From assembly GCA_003558125.1 (NCBI GenBank), contig PWMQ01000101.1, forward strand, positions 122,127 through 186,126: DNA of 64,000 nt, in the 5' to 3' direction. Each line of letters opens with the position of its first letter. Position 1 is the first letter of the stretch. Positions 28,767-40,198 of this stretch are shown here, in pieces. The notes under the pieces were generated by a model that was not told the origin of the DNA, ran no database searches, and saw nothing but the letters and a program-made list of their open reading frames with translations. A program made the translations under genes and the position numbers. Origin of the DNA: Natronospira sp. (lineage in GTDB: Bacteria; Pseudomonadota; Gammaproteobacteria; Natronospirales; Natronospiraceae).

Positions 28767-30101
28767 ATGAAACCAGCCGGCCAGCCTGCTCCTACCGCGC
28801 CCGGCCCCAAGGCCGGATTGACGCAGTGGCTGCGCTGGCTGGAAGGCCTGCACAGCAGTGCCATCGACCTGGGTCTGGAGCGTCTTCGGCCGGTCTGCCA
28901 GGCCATGGGGCTCGACCGTCCTCCCTTTCGTGTTCTCACCGTGGCCGGTACCAATGGCAAGGGCTCATCGGTGGCAGTCGCCGCAGCCCTGCTGACCGCT
29001 GCCGGACATCGCGTGGGCAGCTATACCTCGCCCCACCTGATCGATTTCAACGAACGTATCTGTATTGACGGCCTTCCGGCCTCCGATGCCGAGATCCTCC
29101 AGGCCTTTCAGGCCGTGGAGGCCGCCCGTGGCGCCATCAGTCTCAGTTATTTCGAATACACCACCCTGGCCGCGCTGGCGATCTTTCGACAGCGCGGGGT
29201 AAGCCATGCCGTGCTGGAGGTCGGCCTGGGAGGCCGTCTCGATGCGGTCAATGTCATTGATGCCGATGTGGCATTGCTGACCCGGGTGGCACTCGACCAT
29301 GCCGAGTGGCTCGGTAACGATCTTGCCGGCATTGCCCGGGAGAAGGCCGGTGTCTGTCGGCCGTCCCGACCCGTTGTGGTGGCGGACCGAGATGGACCTT
29401 TGGCCGAGGCAGCCCGGGAAACGGGCGCGCGGCCGCTGCTGCTTGGGAAGCGTGACTTTGTCTGGGGCCAGGACGGAGATAGCTGGTTCTGGGAATCCAA
29501 CGAAGCGCGGCTGGATGGGCTCGGGCTCGAGCCCTGGTGGCATATGCCCTGGCAGCGGGCCAACGCGGCCGCGGCCATGCAGGCGGTGTCGTTGCTGGCG
29601 CCGGAGGTTCTGGCCGATGCGGGGCGGGTCCGTCAGGTCCTGTCCACGCTGCAGCCCCCCGGCCGGGTTCAACGACTGGCCGGCCAGCCCGAAACCCTGC
29701 TCGATGTGGCCCATAATCCGGATGCCGCCCTGGCCTTGATGGATTATTTGCGTGCCCGACCCGTGAATGGGCAGACCCGGGCCATCATTGGTATGCGCGC
29801 GGACAAGGATATTGCTGGTGTGGTGACGACATTGGCCGGTGAAGTGGACGAATGGTGGCCTGCTGATTTGTCCGCTCAGGGGGGGCTCAGTGCCGAGGGC
29901 CTGGATCAGCGCATCCATGTTGCTTGTCCTGCCGCCCACACCCGAGTGAAGAATGCCGACCCGGTTGAGACCTGGCTCGCGGCCCGGGCCAGCGCCAACC
30001 CCGGCGACCGCTTGCTGGTGCTTGGTTCCTTCATGACCGTCGGCCCCGTGTTGCGCCAGGTCGATGCTGCGGGGCACACTGTGGGTATTGGCAATCGCTG
30101 A
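28767..30101 (+). CDS. folC: Bifunctional folylpolyglutamate / dihydrofolate synthase
   Basis: FolC adds glutamate to dihydropteroate and folates. The 444-residue Mur-ligase-like protein has the P-loop VAGTNGKGSSVA, the SYTSPHLIDFNERI folate-site segment, and the DVAHNPDA motif of the C-terminal domain. ATG 28767 is used; a TTG at 28758 is in frame. It follows accD as in other gammaproteobacteria. Confidence 0.95.
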   Translation: MKPAGQPAPTAPGPKAGLTQWLRWLEGLHSSAIDLGLERLRPVCQAMGLDRPPFRVLTVAGTNGKGSSVAVAAALLTAAGHRVGSYTSPHLIDFNERICIDGLPASDAEILQAFQAVEAARGAISLSYFEYTTLAALAIFRQRGVSHAVLEVGLGGRLDAVNVIDADVALLTRVALDHAEWLGNDLAGIAREKAGVCRPSRPVVVADRDGPLAEAARETGARPLLLGKRDFVWGQDGDSWFWESNEARLDGLGLEPWWHMPWQRANAAAAMQAVSLLAPEVLADAGRVRQVLSTLQPPGRVQRLAGQPETLLDVAHNPDAALALMDYLRARPVNGQTRAIIGMRADKDIAGVVTTLAGEVDEWWPADLSAQGGLSAEGLDQRIHVACPAAHTRVKNADPVETWLAARASANPGDRLLVLGSFMTVGPVLRQVDAAGHTVGIGNR

Positions 30102-30122
30102 TCGATTCGGGAGCGTACCGTC

Positions 30123-30806
<684 letters not shown>

Positions 30807-30897
30807 GGCTCTCTGATCTGGTAGAATTCCGGCTCGCGTCCGTCCGGCCTATTCGAGCCGGACTCTCGAGGGAAAGCGTGCGGGGATTGGATGGGGC

Positions 30898-31389
30898 ATG
30901 GTCTGGGTCGATTACTTCATAGTCGCGCTTGTCATCATATCCGCATTGATCAGCCTCATGCGGGGCTTCGTCAAGGAAGCCATCTCCCTGGCCACCTGGA
31001 TCATGGCTTTCTGGGTGTCCCTGACCTTCGTGGATACCCTGGATGCCATGCTGACGGGCACCATCGAGACGCCCACCGTGCGCTTGCTGGTCGCCTTCGC
31101 TTCCCTGTTCATCGTGACCTTGATCATTGGAGCCATGATCAATCACTTCGTCAGTCTGGCGGTCAAGAAGACCGGCCTGAGTGGCACGGACCGCATGATT
31201 GGCGTGGTCTTCGGCACTGCCCGTGGTGTGCTGGTGGTAGGCGCACTGGTCCTGCTGGGCTTGGTAACGGAAGTCAATCGGGATCCCTGGTGGAATGAAT
31301 CGGTATTCATCCCCTTGATGGAACCCATTGCCACCTGGATGGCGGGATTTCTGCCCGACAACCTGGTCCAGGACCTGGATCTGCTTTGA
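30898..31389 (+). CDS. cvpA: CvpA family membrane protein
   Basis: The 163-residue protein has four hydrophobic segments and the CvpA signature (RGFVKEAISLATWI; VFGTARGVLVVGAL). CvpA is needed for colicin V production and for envelope stress tolerance in E. coli; its biochemical role is not settled. It precedes purF, as in E. coli. Confidence 0.92.
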   Translation: MVWVDYFIVALVIISALISLMRGFVKEAISLATWIMAFWVSLTFVDTLDAMLTGTIETPTVRLLVAFASLFIVTLIIGAMINHFVSLAVKKTGLSGTDRMIGVVFGTARGVLVVGALVLLGLVTEVNRDPWWNESVFIPLMEPIATWMAGFLPDNLVQDLDLL

Positions 31390-31432
31390 GCGGCACACCC
31401 TTCTGAACATATCGTAAGTAGAGGAACTCGCC

Positions 31433-32944
31433 ATGTGTGGCATCGTGGGGCTGATGGGTACTTCCCCCGTCAATCAGGCAATCTATGAAGCCTTGACCGT
31501 CGTCCAGCATCGTGGTCAGGATGCGGCAGGCATCATGACCTGTGAAGGAGAGAGGCTGTTCCTGCGCAAGAGCAATGGCCTGGTTCGGGATGTTTTCGAA
31601 ACCCGGCACATGCTCCGGCTGCGAGGAAACCTGGGGATCGGTCACTGTCGTTATCCCACCGCCGGCAGTTCCAGCTCGGCGGAGGCTCAACCCCTCTATA
31701 CCAACTCACCTTACGGGATTGCACTGGCCCATAATGGCAATCTCACCAATGCCACCGAGTTGCGGGATCTCCTGTACCGGGAAGATCTGAGGCACCTGAA
31801 TACCGACTCGGATTCCGAGATCCTCCTGAATGTCTTTGCCCATGAGCTGCAGCAGGGTGGCAAGCTGCAACTGAGTCCCGATGATATTTTTTCCGAGGTG
31901 AGCGCGGTTCATCGTCGCTGTCGTGGGGGCTATGCCGCGGTGGCCATGGTGACCGGTTATGGTCTGGTGGCTTTTCGCGATCCCTGGGGAATTCGTCCCC
32001 TTGTCTTTGGCTCTCGCGAGACCGAGCATGGGCGGGAGTACATGGTGGCCTCGGAGAGCGTGGCCCTGGATGTGCTGGGTTTCGAGCTTGAACGGGACCT
32101 GGCGCCGGGCGAAGGCATCCTCATCGACATGGATGGCAAGCTCCATTTCCGCCAGTGTGCCGAGAAGCCTACGACCAATCCCTGCCTTTTCGAGTTTGTC
32201 TATTTCGCCCGCCCAGACTCCATTATCGACGATGTCTCGGTCTACAAGGCCCGTCTGCGCATGGGGGATACCCTGGCCGAGAAGATCAATCGGGAATGGC
32301 CCGATCACGATATCGATGTGGTCATCCCCATCCCTGACACCAGCCGTACCGCCGCACTGCAAGTGGCCTTCCAGTTGGGTGTGAAATATCGCGAAGGCTT
32401 CATGAAGAACCGCTATATCGGCCGAACCTTCATCATGCCCGGGCAACAGCAGCGCAAGAAGTCCGTGCGCCAGAAGCTCAACGCCATCGATCTGGAGTTC
32501 CGCGGCAAGAATGTTCTCCTCATCGATGACAGCATCGTGCGTGGGACAACCTCGCGTCAGATCATTCAGATGGCGCGAGATGCCGGGGCGAACAATGTCT
32601 ATTTCGCCTCTGCCGCGCCGCCGGTCCGTTACCCAAATGTCTATGGCATCGACATGCCGGCGGCCAGCGAGCTGATTGCCCATGAGCGCAATAATGCTGA
32701 GATTTGCGAATTGATCGGCGCCGATCGCTTGTTCTATCAGGAATTGCCGGATTTGCTGGAGGCCATCCGTCGAGGCAATCCGGCCATCAAGGGTTTCGAT
32801 ACCTCGGTCTTTGATGGCCAGTACGTCACCGGTGATGTGAGTCCGGACTATCTTTCCAGACTGGCGCAGGAGCGCTCCGATGGCGCCAAGCAGGAGCGTG
32901 AAGCCAATTACCCGGGCGTGATCGATCTGCATAACTCGAATTGA
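31433..32944 (+). CDS. purF: Amidophosphoribosyltransferase
   Basis: PurF commits PRPP to purine synthesis. The 503-residue protein starts MCGIVGLMG, where Cys2 becomes the N-terminal nucleophile of the glutaminase domain. The phosphoribosyltransferase domain has the PRPP loop [16 protein letters not shown] and the flexible-loop motif [10 protein letters not shown]. Unlike Bacillus-type enzymes there is no propeptide. Confidence 0.97.
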   Translation: MCGIVGLMGTSPVNQAIYEALTVVQHRGQDAAGIMTCEGERLFLRKSNGLVRDVFETRHMLRLRGNLGIGHCRYPTAGSSSSAEAQPLYTNSPYGIALAHNGNLTNATELRDLLYREDLRHLNTDSDSEILLNVFAHELQQGGKLQLSPDDIFSEVSAVHRRCRGGYAAVAMVTGYGLVAFRDPWGIRPLVFGSRETEHGREYMVASESVALDVLGFELERDLAPGEGILIDMDGKLHFRQCAEKPTTNPCLFEFVYFARPDSIIDDVSVYKARLRMGDTLAEKINREWPDHDIDVVIPIPDTSRTAALQVAFQLGVKYREGFMKNRYIGRTFIMPGQQQRKKSVRQKLNAIDLEFRGKNVLLIDDSIVRGTTSRQIIQMARDAGANNVYFASAAPPVRYPNVYGIDMPAASELIAHERNNAEICELIGADRLFYQELPDLLEAIRRGNPAIKGFDTSVFDGQYVTGDVSPDYLSRLAQERSDGAKQEREANYPGVIDLHNSN

Positions 32945-32954
32945 AGATGCCGCC

Positions 32955-34169
32955 ATGACTGCAGGACACAAGGCACCAAGAGATCTGCTGCTTCAGCTGT
33001 ACCGGGAAGGTGTCGCCTGCATGAGCGGTCGTCGGCTGGTCCGAATGGCCCTGGAAAACGATCCGGAAGCACCGCCGACGCACTTGCTGGCAGTGGGAAA
33101 GGCATCCTTGTCCATGGCCGCCGGCGCTCTGGACTCCCTCTCCCGACCTCCCAGTCAGGCCCTGGTAATTCATCCCGATGATCAACCCGCCTCGGCCATG
33201 CCTTCCTGGGTTGAGTGCATTGCTGCTCAGCATCCCCTGCCCGGTGCGGGCAGTTTTCTTGCTGGCACTGCTGCCGAACGCTTCATTGATGAGCTGCCCA
33301 CCGATGCCCGCCTGCTGGTGCTGATTTCCGGGGGCGGTTCCAGTCTGATGGCGGCGCCAAGAGACGGCGTCAGTGAAGAACAGTTGTTCTCCGTACACGA
33401 ATGGTTGCTGGCGTCGGGATTGGATATCGTCGAAGTGAACCGGGTTCGCCAGGCCATTTCCCGGATCAAGGGCGGGGGACTGGCTCGTCGTCTGGGTGAG
33501 CGTGACGCCCGCGTGCTTTGTATTGCCGACATACCGCCGGGCATGGATGCGGCCCTGGCCTCCGGGCCATTCCTGCCACCGTTGGAGGGGGCACTGCCTC
33601 TGCTGCCTGACTGGGTCAGTATTCTCACTGCTCCTGTAAATCCATCTGGCGTGCCCCGAATCCCCCACCATCTGCTCGCCGATGCGGCCATATTTCGTGA
33701 AACCGTGGCCGATCTGGCCGGCCAGCAATCCTTGCCGGTGGCAGCATCACCCCGCTGGCTGGAAGGGGATGCCGCCGATGTGGGGCGGGAGTTGGCCGAA
33801 GCAATCCTTGCATCCGAGCCCGGTATATTCATCTGGACGGGGGAAACCACGGTGGAATTGCCCGCCACGCCCGGGCGGGGTGGCCGCTGCCAGCAGTTGG
33901 CCCTGGCGGCGGCGGATCGCATTGCCGGCGAGGACGGTTGCTACCTGCTGGCCTGTGGCAGTGACGGTCTTGATGGTCCGGAGGGTGATGCCGGGGCCGT
34001 TGTGGACGGCGGCACTGTGGCACGCGGAATGGAAGCCGGCTTGAGTATGGAGGATGCCTTGGATTACGCGGATGCCGGCCGGTTCCTGGCTGCCAGCGGG
34101 GACCTGGTGGACACCGGTCCCACCGGTACCAATGTCAATGATCTGATAATCGGTTTACGGACTCAGTAA
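32955..34169 (+). CDS. Glycerate 2-kinase type II (MOFRL/DUF4147 family)
   Basis: The 404-residue protein has the N-terminal DUF4147 domain with LISGGGSSLMAAP and RQAISRIKGGGLARRL, and a C-terminal MOFRL domain with GSDGLDGPEGDAGAVVDG and TGTNVNDLI. Such enzymes phosphorylate D-glycerate to 2-phosphoglycerate, linking glyoxylate or serine-cycle carbon to glycolysis. It follows purF by 10 nt and overlaps miaE by 1 nt. Confidence 0.9.
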   Translation: MTAGHKAPRDLLLQLYREGVACMSGRRLVRMALENDPEAPPTHLLAVGKASLSMAAGALDSLSRPPSQALVIHPDDQPASAMPSWVECIAAQHPLPGAGSFLAGTAAERFIDELPTDARLLVLISGGGSSLMAAPRDGVSEEQLFSVHEWLLASGLDIVEVNRVRQAISRIKGGGLARRLGERDARVLCIADIPPGMDAALASGPFLPPLEGALPLLPDWVSILTAPVNPSGVPRIPHHLLADAAIFRETVADLAGQQSLPVAASPRWLEGDAADVGRELAEAILASEPGIFIWTGETTVELPATPGRGGRCQQLALAAADRIAGEDGCYLLACGSDGLDGPEGDAGAVVDGGTVARGMEAGLSMEDALDYADAGRFLAASGDLVDTGPTGTNVNDLIIGLRTQ

Positions 34170-34819
34170 TGGCTCGCGAAGTTGATCCATCCCTCACCGA
34201 GGGCATACGGGAATTTCTGCCTTGCCCGACACCGGACGCCTGGGTGGCCGAGGCCCTGAAGCAGGAAGAAACCCTGCTGATCGATCATGCCCATTGCGAA
34301 CGCAAGGCCGCGGCCACCGCCATGAAGCTCATGCATGACCATGCCGAGTGGGATGAGCTGCAGGACAAGATGTCTCGTCTGGCCCGTGAGGAGCTACGGC
34401 ACTTCGAGCAGGTGTTGGCCATCATTCGTCGGCGTGGCTACCGCTATCGTCGCATTGCCCCGTCTCGTTATGCTGCGGGCTTGCGGGAGGGCGTGCGCGC
34501 CGGTGCTCGGGAGAAGCTGGTGGATCTGCTCGTCTGTGGGGCCTTCATTGAAGCCCGCTCCTGTGAGCGGTTCGAACGTCTGGCACCGGAGCTGGATGAA
34601 GAGATCGGCGGTTTCTATTATCGCCTGTTGCGGTCCGAGGCTCGGCACTTCAGGGACTATCTCCATTTGGCGGAACAGTTCAACCAGGCACCGGTGGACG
34701 ATCGGGTTGTGGCGTTTGCCGAACTTGAAGCTCAGCTCATCACCCGGCCTGACTCTCAGTTCCGCTTCCATTCCGGGCCACCCCGGCCCGTTCAGGACTG
34801 CCGCCCGGCGCTACCGTGA
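34169..34819 (+). CDS. miaE: tRNA 2-methylthio-N6-isopentenyl adenosine-37 hydroxylase
   Basis: MiaE is a ferritin-like diiron enzyme that hydroxylates the isopentenyl group of ms2i6A37. The 216-residue protein has the helical Glu and ExxH iron ligands (HCERKAAATAM, REELRHFEQVL, EARSCERFERL, SEARHFRDYL). The TAATG overlap couples it to the kinase gene. Its 3' end runs 9 nt into the convergent lpxH. Confidence 0.9.
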   Translation: MAREVDPSLTEGIREFLPCPTPDAWVAEALKQEETLLIDHAHCERKAAATAMKLMHDHAEWDELQDKMSRLAREELRHFEQVLAIIRRRGYRYRRIAPSRYAAGLREGVRAGAREKLVDLLVCGAFIEARSCERFERLAPELDEEIGGFYYRLLRSEARHFRDYLHLAEQFNQAPVDDRVVAFAELEAQLITRPDSQFRFHSGPPRPVQDCRPALP

Positions 34820-35545
34820 CTCAAGCGGGATCGTTTGAAGGTCGTACTGGCCGTCGCTGACACGCAGGACGCTGCCCTGTTCGTACCAGTCCCCGAGCAC
34901 GATGCGCTGGGCGGGTTGGCCGTCAACTTCGATGTCGTGGATGGCAGGCCGATGGGTATGACCATGAATGAAGCGGCGGACACCGGCCTCCTTCATGGCT
35001 TCCTCGACGGCCTGCTTGTTCACATCCATGATTTCCATGGACTTTTCCTGGCCTCGGGCCATGCTCTCCGCTCTTGCACGCTTGGCGAATTCGATCCGTT
35101 CCGCTACCGGCTTGGATAGAAAATCCTGTTGCCAGGCCTCGCTGCGTACCAGCTCCTGGAACGCCATGTAGTCGTGATCATCCACGCACAGTGAATCGCC
35201 GTGCATGAGGAGTACCGGCTCGCCATGCAGATCAATGACGGTGGGGTCAGGCAGAATCTCGAAGCCACTGGCCCGGGCAAAGTCGTCGCCCACCAGAAAG
35301 TCCCGATTGCCTCGCATGAAATAACAGGGCACCCCGCTGTCGCTCAGGGCCTTCATGCCGGCCACCACTTCCTGATCGTGGGGGGGCATGGCATCGTCAC
35401 CGATCCAGGCCTCGAAGAGGTCGCCGAGGATGTACAGCGATTCGGCTTCGCGAGCCTCCCCGTCGAGAAAATCCAGAAACAGTCCAGTGATTTCCGGGCG
35501 CGAGGGAAACAGATGCAGATCGGAGATGAACAGGGTGCTAGCCAT
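34811..35545 (-). CDS. lpxH: UDP-2,3-diacylglucosamine diphosphatase
   Basis: LpxH cleaves UDP-2,3-diacylglucosamine to lipid X in lipid A synthesis. The 244-residue calcineurin-fold enzyme has the metal motifs FISDLHL, ILGDLFEAWIGDD, MRGNRDFLVG, MHGDSL and HGHTHRP. It lies 5 nt after the cyclophilin gene, as lpxH often follows ppiB. Confidence 0.95.
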   Translation of the reverse strand: MASTLFISDLHLFPSRPEITGLFLDFLDGEAREAESLYILGDLFEAWIGDDAMPPHDQEVVAGMKALSDSGVPCYFMRGNRDFLVGDDFARASGFEILPDPTVIDLHGEPVLLMHGDSLCVDDHDYMAFQELVRSEAWQQDFLSKPVAERIEFAKRARAESMARGQEKSMEIMDVNKQAVEEAMKEAGVRRFIHGHTHRPAIHDIEVDGQPAQRIVLGDWYEQGSVLRVSDGQYDLQTIPLESR

Positions 35546-35550
35546 CGTTT

Positions 35551-36171
35551 TCAGTCTTCCTCGTCGGATGCGTTATTTCTGTCCTGCAGCCAGGCCTCGG
35601 CCTCCTCGTAGCTCATGGGGCGAGCCCGGCGAATACGGACATCTTCCTCGGGCACATCACTGCTCAGATGTGCTCGGCCACCAGTGGGCAGGCCGGCAAT
35701 CTCATCGGCCACCGACATCCCGGCCCGAACCCGACCGAATACCGCATAGCCCCAGCGGGTTGAACGTGGGTCCAGGCGGCTGTTGTCGGACAGGTTGATA
35801 TAGAACTGGGCGCTGCCGGAATGGGGATCGGAGCCCCGTGCCAGGGCCACGGTCCCCCGCTCATTGCTCAAACCATTGCCGGATTCATTGGGAATCTGTT
35901 CCTCGCTGCGACGTTCCTCCATGTCCGGGTCATAGCCGCCGGTCTGAATCACGAAATCTTCTATGACCCGGTGGAAGATCAGGCCATCGTAGTGACCTGC
36001 CTCCGCCAGGCTCATCACATTTTCCGCGGTCAGCGGCGCGCGGGCGAAGTTGAGCTGGATCAGAATCTCACCACGATCGGTGTCCAGCAGCAGATGGTCG
36101 TTGAAGGCCACCGCCAGGGTCGGCAGTAGCAAGGCCAGGCCGATCACGATCAGCAACAGCTTGACGGGCAT
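35551..36171 (-). CDS. Exported cyclophilin-type peptidyl-prolyl isomerase
   Basis: The 206-residue protein has an N-terminal signal peptide or anchor (KLLLIVIGLALLLPTLAVAF) and a bacterial cyclophilin fold with FHRVIEDFVIQTGG and GSAQFYINL. It is therefore periplasmic (PpiA-like in location), although its position before lpxH is that of ppiB. ATG 36171 has GGAGGAGAAG directly upstream; the frame from 36234 lacks a site. The C-terminus carries a short acidic tail (NNASDEED). Confidence 0.9.
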   Translation of the reverse strand: MPVKLLLIVIGLALLLPTLAVAFNDHLLLDTDRGEILIQLNFARAPLTAENVMSLAEAGHYDGLIFHRVIEDFVIQTGGYDPDMEERRSEEQIPNESGNGLSNERGTVALARGSDPHSGSAQFYINLSDNSRLDPRSTRWGYAVFGRVRAGMSVADEIAGLPTGGRAHLSSDVPEEDVRIRRARPMSYEEAEAWLQDRNNASDEED

Positions 36172-36287
36172 CTTCTCCTCCGATGGCAATTGCGAGGCCC
36201 CACATTCTAGCGGTTCTGGTCGCAAATTGAGCAATCCACCACCGACCGCTTTGTCCGCACCGGCCGTATCGGCTATGATGCCCCGCC

Positions 36288-37715
36288 ATGAGCGACACAG
36301 CCCCCAACACGACCGTTACCCGCTTCGCCCCGAGCCCGACCGGCCATATTCACGTCGGCAACGCCCGGACCGCCCTGTTCAATGCCCTGTTCAGTCGAGG
36401 CCGCAGCGGGCAATTCATGCTTCGGGTGGAGGATACCGATCCGGAGCGCTCCCGCGATGAGTTTCTCCAATCCCTGATGGAGGATCTGCGCTGGCTGGGC
36501 CTGAATTGGCAGCTGGGGCACGAGGCGGGCGGTGACGCCGGTCCCTACCGTCAGTCCCAGCGTCAGTATATCTACGAAGATTACTTCCAGCGTCTTCAGG
36601 CGGCGGGCCACAGCTATCCCTGCTTCTGCAGCCGGGAGCGCCTGGAGCGTTTGCGTGCCGCTCAGCGTGCCTCGGGGCAGCCGCCGCGCTATGACGGGGC
36701 CTGCGCGGGTTTGTCCGAGGCTGAGGCGCGCGGCAAACTGGAAGCGGGTGAGCCGGCCACCTGGCGGTTCCGGGTCAAGGCGAATGAGACGGTGTCGTTC
36801 GAGGATTTTGTTCGCGGCCCGCAGCAGTTTCGGACCGATGAGATCGGGGATTTCGTGATTCGCCGCACGGATGGGACTCCGGCCTTCTTTTTCAGCAACG
36901 CCGTCGATGACGCCCTGATGGGCGTCACCCATGTCATGCGGGGTGAGGATCATCTCACCAACACGCCCCGGCAGTTGATGCTGCTCAAGGCCCTGGACCT
37001 GCTCACCCCCGAGTACGGCCATTTGCCCCTGATTGCCGACAGCGACGGCGGCCCTCTGTCCAAGCGGGCTGGCAGCCTCGGCATTCGCCAGTTCCGGGAC
37101 GAGGGCTATCTGCCTCTGGCGCTGCTCAACTACATGGCTCGCCTGGGTCATCGCTATGACGACGAAGAACGGCTTCGGAGCCTGGATGAGCTGGCGGCGG
37201 ATTTTGATCCAGGGCGGATCGGCAAGGCACCGGCGCGTTACGACGCCGGGCAACTGCTCTATTGGCAGAAACAGGCGGTGGCTCGCCTGAATGGAGAAGA
37301 AGCCTGGCAATGGATGGCCGCTGCCGTGGCCGACGCGGTACCGCCGGGCAAGGCGCGGGCCTTCGCCGAATTGATCAGGCCCAATTGTGTCTTCCCGCGT
37401 GACGCCCGCGACTGGGCCCACCGGCTCTTTGATGATCTTGACCCCATGCCGGCTGAGGCCGTGAGCGTTATCGAGGAGAGCGGGCGCGAATTTTTCGAAT
37501 CGGCACTGGATGCTCTGGAGTCGGCGGGAACTGACTACCAGTCCTGGGTGGATCGCATTCGCCAGCTCACCGGTGCCAAGGGCAAGAAACTCTTCCTGCC
37601 CTTGCGCGCGGCACTTACCGGGTCGCGTTCCGGTCCAGACCTGGACGGCGTCCTTCGCCTTATCGGCCAGCACGAGGCCGCCCGGCGGCTTGAACGATGT
37701 ACCCGTCTCGCCTGA
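36288..37715 (+). CDS. gltX: Glutamyl-tRNA synthetase
   Basis: The 475-residue class Ia synthetase has the HIGH motif in [13 protein letters not shown], the KMSKS-type motif in [10 protein letters not shown], and a C-terminal helical anticodon-binding domain. It charges tRNA-Glu, or both tRNA-Glu and tRNA-Gln if a GatCAB pathway is present; that cannot be judged here. cysS follows. Confidence 0.96.
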   Translation: MSDTAPNTTVTRFAPSPTGHIHVGNARTALFNALFSRGRSGQFMLRVEDTDPERSRDEFLQSLMEDLRWLGLNWQLGHEAGGDAGPYRQSQRQYIYEDYFQRLQAAGHSYPCFCSRERLERLRAAQRASGQPPRYDGACAGLSEAEARGKLEAGEPATWRFRVKANETVSFEDFVRGPQQFRTDEIGDFVIRRTDGTPAFFFSNAVDDALMGVTHVMRGEDHLTNTPRQLMLLKALDLLTPEYGHLPLIADSDGGPLSKRAGSLGIRQFRDEGYLPLALLNYMARLGHRYDDEERLRSLDELAADFDPGRIGKAPARYDAGQLLYWQKQAVARLNGEEAWQWMAAAVADAVPPGKARAFAELIRPNCVFPRDARDWAHRLFDDLDPMPAEAVSVIEESGREFFESALDALESAGTDYQSWVDRIRQLTGAKGKKLFLPLRAALTGSRSGPDLDGVLRLIGQHEAARRLERCTRLA

Positions 37716-37767
37716 ACGACCCAGGCAACGATGGGACCATCCGAAAACCGATAAGGGCGATGCAGCC

Positions 37768-39153
37768 ATGCTCAAGATCTACAATTCACTGACCCGCCAG
37801 AAAGAAAACTTTCAGCCCATTGAAGACGGCCGTGTACGCATGTACGTCTGCGGCATGACCGTGTACGACTACTGCCATCTTGGCCATGCCCGGGTGTTGG
37901 TGGTCTTCGATGTGGTGGCCCGGTATTTCCGCCACCAGGGCTATGAATTGACCTATGTCCGCAATATCACCGATATCGACGACAAGATCATCCAGCGGGC
38001 CGCCGAGAACGGCGAGGCCATGGGCGACCTGACCGAGCGCTTCATTCATGCCATGCACGAAGACGAAGCCGCCCTTGGCGTCAATCGTCCCGATCACGAG
38101 CCGCGAGCCACCGAAAACCTGGACGGCATTATCGAAATGATCCAGACCCTGGAAGAAAAAGGCTATGCCTATCAGGGTGAGAATGGCGATGTCTTTTACG
38201 CCGTCAGTCGCTTCCAGGACTATGGCCGCTTGTCGGGCAAGCGAACCGAAGACCTGCGATCAGGCGCCCGGGTTGCGGTGGAAGAAGCCAAGCGCGATCC
38301 CCTGGATTTCGTGCTCTGGAAGAAGGCCAAGCCGGGAGAGCCCAGCTGGCCCAGCCCCTGGGGTGATGGACGACCCGGTTGGCATATCGAGTGCTCGGCC
38401 ATGTCCAGAGCCCACCTGGGCAAGCATTTCGACATCCACGGCGGAGGCATGGACCTGAAGTTCCCCCACCATGAGAACGAGATTGCCCAGTCCTGCGCTG
38501 CCAATGATTCCCCTTTCGTCAATTATTGGATGCACAACGGCTTCGTCCAGATTGACGAGGAAAAGATGTCGAAATCCCTGGGCAACTTCTTCACGGTTCG
38601 TGAAGTGCTCAAGGTCTATGCCCCGGAAGTGGTTCGCATGTTCATGCTGAACAGCCACTATCGCAGCCCCCTCAATTACTCCACCGAGAATCTGGACACC
38701 GCCCGGGCCGGCCTGGAACGCTTCTATACCGTGCTGCGGGAAGTGAAGCCGGGAAGTGCGCCTTCGCAATCGAGTTACCGCGATCGATTCAGCGAGGCCA
38801 TGAATGATGACTTCAACACGCCTGAAGCATTGGCGGTGCTGTTTGATCTGGCGCGGGAAGTGAACCGTTTGCGGGATTCCGGTGAGCTGGATCAGGCCAG
38901 TAGCCATGCGGGCTTGCTGTTGGAGCTTGGGGGCGTGCTGGGGATTCTTCAGGACGATGCCGAGAGCTTCTTGCAAGGTGGCGGTGGCGCAGAAGGGCTC
39001 GACGCGGCCACGGTCGAGGCCATGATCGAGCAACGCAAGCAGGCCCGCAAGGAGCGCGACTTCGCCGAGGCAGACCGCATCCGTGACGAGCTTCAGGCCC
39101 AGGGCATTGTCCTGGAAGACGGGCCGGAAGGCACGAAGTGGAAGCGGGGCTGA
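37768..39153 (+). CDS. cysS: Cysteinyl-tRNA synthetase
   Basis: The 461-residue class Ia enzyme has the zinc-binding first cysteine and HIGH motif ([18 protein letters not shown]), [17 protein letters not shown] and the KMSKS loop [14 protein letters not shown] 37768 fits the family start [10 protein letters not shown]; the longer frame lies inside gltX. It ends 16 nt before the convergent folD. Confidence 0.97.
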   Translation: MLKIYNSLTRQKENFQPIEDGRVRMYVCGMTVYDYCHLGHARVLVVFDVVARYFRHQGYELTYVRNITDIDDKIIQRAAENGEAMGDLTERFIHAMHEDEAALGVNRPDHEPRATENLDGIIEMIQTLEEKGYAYQGENGDVFYAVSRFQDYGRLSGKRTEDLRSGARVAVEEAKRDPLDFVLWKKAKPGEPSWPSPWGDGRPGWHIECSAMSRAHLGKHFDIHGGGMDLKFPHHENEIAQSCAANDSPFVNYWMHNGFVQIDEEKMSKSLGNFFTVREVLKVYAPEVVRMFMLNSHYRSPLNYSTENLDTARAGLERFYTVLREVKPGSAPSQSSYRDRFSEAMNDDFNTPEALAVLFDLAREVNRLRDSGELDQASSHAGLLLELGGVLGILQDDAESFLQGGGGAEGLDAATVEAMIEQRKQARKERDFAEADRIRDELQAQGIVLEDGPEGTKWKRG

Positions 39154-39169
39154 ACGGCGGGCAGGCTAT

Positions 39170-40024
39170 TCAGCCGTCGTGATGGCGGGCGGCGTCCAGG
39201 GTGTTCTGCAGCAACATGGCCCGGGTCATGGGGCCCACGCCGCCGGGGACTGGGGTAATCCAGGCCGCGCGTTCCCGGGCCACGTCGAACTCCACGTCAC
39301 CCACCAGGCGGCCGTCGTCCATGCGGTTGATGCCCACGTCAATGACCGTGGCACCTTCCTTGATCCACTCGCCTTTGACCAGGCCGGGTTTGCCCACACC
39401 CACGACTACCAGGTCCGCCTGACGCACATGGGCCTCGGTGTCACGGGTGAAGCGATGGCAGACGGTAACGGTGGCGCCGGCCAGTAGCAGCTCCAGGGCC
39501 ATGGGCCGTCCAACGATATTGGACGCACCCACCACCACCGCATCCCTTTCCTTGAACGGTTCACCGATGGATTCCAGCAGGCGGATCACGCCAAAGGGAG
39601 TGCAGGGTCGCAGGGCAGGGATGCGCTGAACCAGCCGACCGATATTGTAGGGATGGAAGCCATCCACATCCTTGTCCGGGCGAATGCGCTCGATCACCCG
39701 AGTGCTGTCCACATGGCGGGGTAGGGGAAGCTGGACCAGGATGCCGTCCACACTGGGGTCGGCATTGTATTCGTCGATATGGTGGAGTACTTCGGCTTCG
39801 GTGGTGGAGAAGGGCAGTTCCAGCACCTGAGACTCGATGCCGACCTGCTCACAGTCATTCCGCTTGTGCCCCACATAGACTTTCGAGGCGGGGTCATCGC
39901 CTACCAGGATCCCCGCCAAGCCCGGCCGTCGAAGACCGCGCCGGGTGCGCTGGTCCACACCCCGCTTGATGTCATCCCGAATGCGGGCCGCGAAACCCTT
40001 GCCGTCGATCAATTCTGCTGCCAT
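39170..40024 (-). CDS. folD: Methylenetetrahydrofolate dehydrogenase / cyclohydrolase
   Basis: FolD interconverts one-carbon folates (NADP-dependent dehydrogenase plus cyclohydrolase). The 284-residue protein has the active-site Tyr/Lys in YVGHKRNDC, the family signatures [11 protein letters not shown] and [18 protein letters not shown], and [14 protein letters not shown] near the end. ATG 40024 fits the family; the frame to 40120 reaches into the promoter of the tRNA cluster. Confidence 0.96.
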   Translation of the reverse strand: MAAELIDGKGFAARIRDDIKRGVDQRTRRGLRRPGLAGILVGDDPASKVYVGHKRNDCEQVGIESQVLELPFSTTEAEVLHHIDEYNADPSVDGILVQLPLPRHVDSTRVIERIRPDKDVDGFHPYNIGRLVQRIPALRPCTPFGVIRLLESIGEPFKERDAVVVGASNIVGRPMALELLLAGATVTVCHRFTRDTEAHVRQADLVVVGVGKPGLVKGEWIKEGATVIDVGINRMDDGRLVGDVEFDVARERAAWITPVPGGVGPMTRAMLLQNTLDAARHHDG

Positions 40025-40120
40025 GGCGATTCCGGTAATCTGATGAGCCGGGACACCCCGCGGCCCCGGAAAAGGGCGCTGATTGTCGCATAAAGCCCGC
40101 CTCGGGAACAGCGAGGGCAA

Positions 40121-40149
40121 TTGACGCTGCCCCGCTCAGGCAGTATCAT
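40121..40149 (+). promoter_or_regulatory. Sigma-70 promoter of the tRNA cluster
   Basis: TTGACG (40121-40126), a 17-nt spacer and TATCAT (40144-40149), followed by a GC-rich stretch typical of stringently controlled stable-RNA promoters. Transcription would start near 40156 and run first into the truncated tRNA-Pro copy. Of the rest of 40025-40198 I see nothing coding. Confidence 0.65.
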
Positions 40150-40198
40150 TCGCCGTCTGCCGGGTTGGGCCCTGACAAGGGGCCTCAGCAGCTCGGCG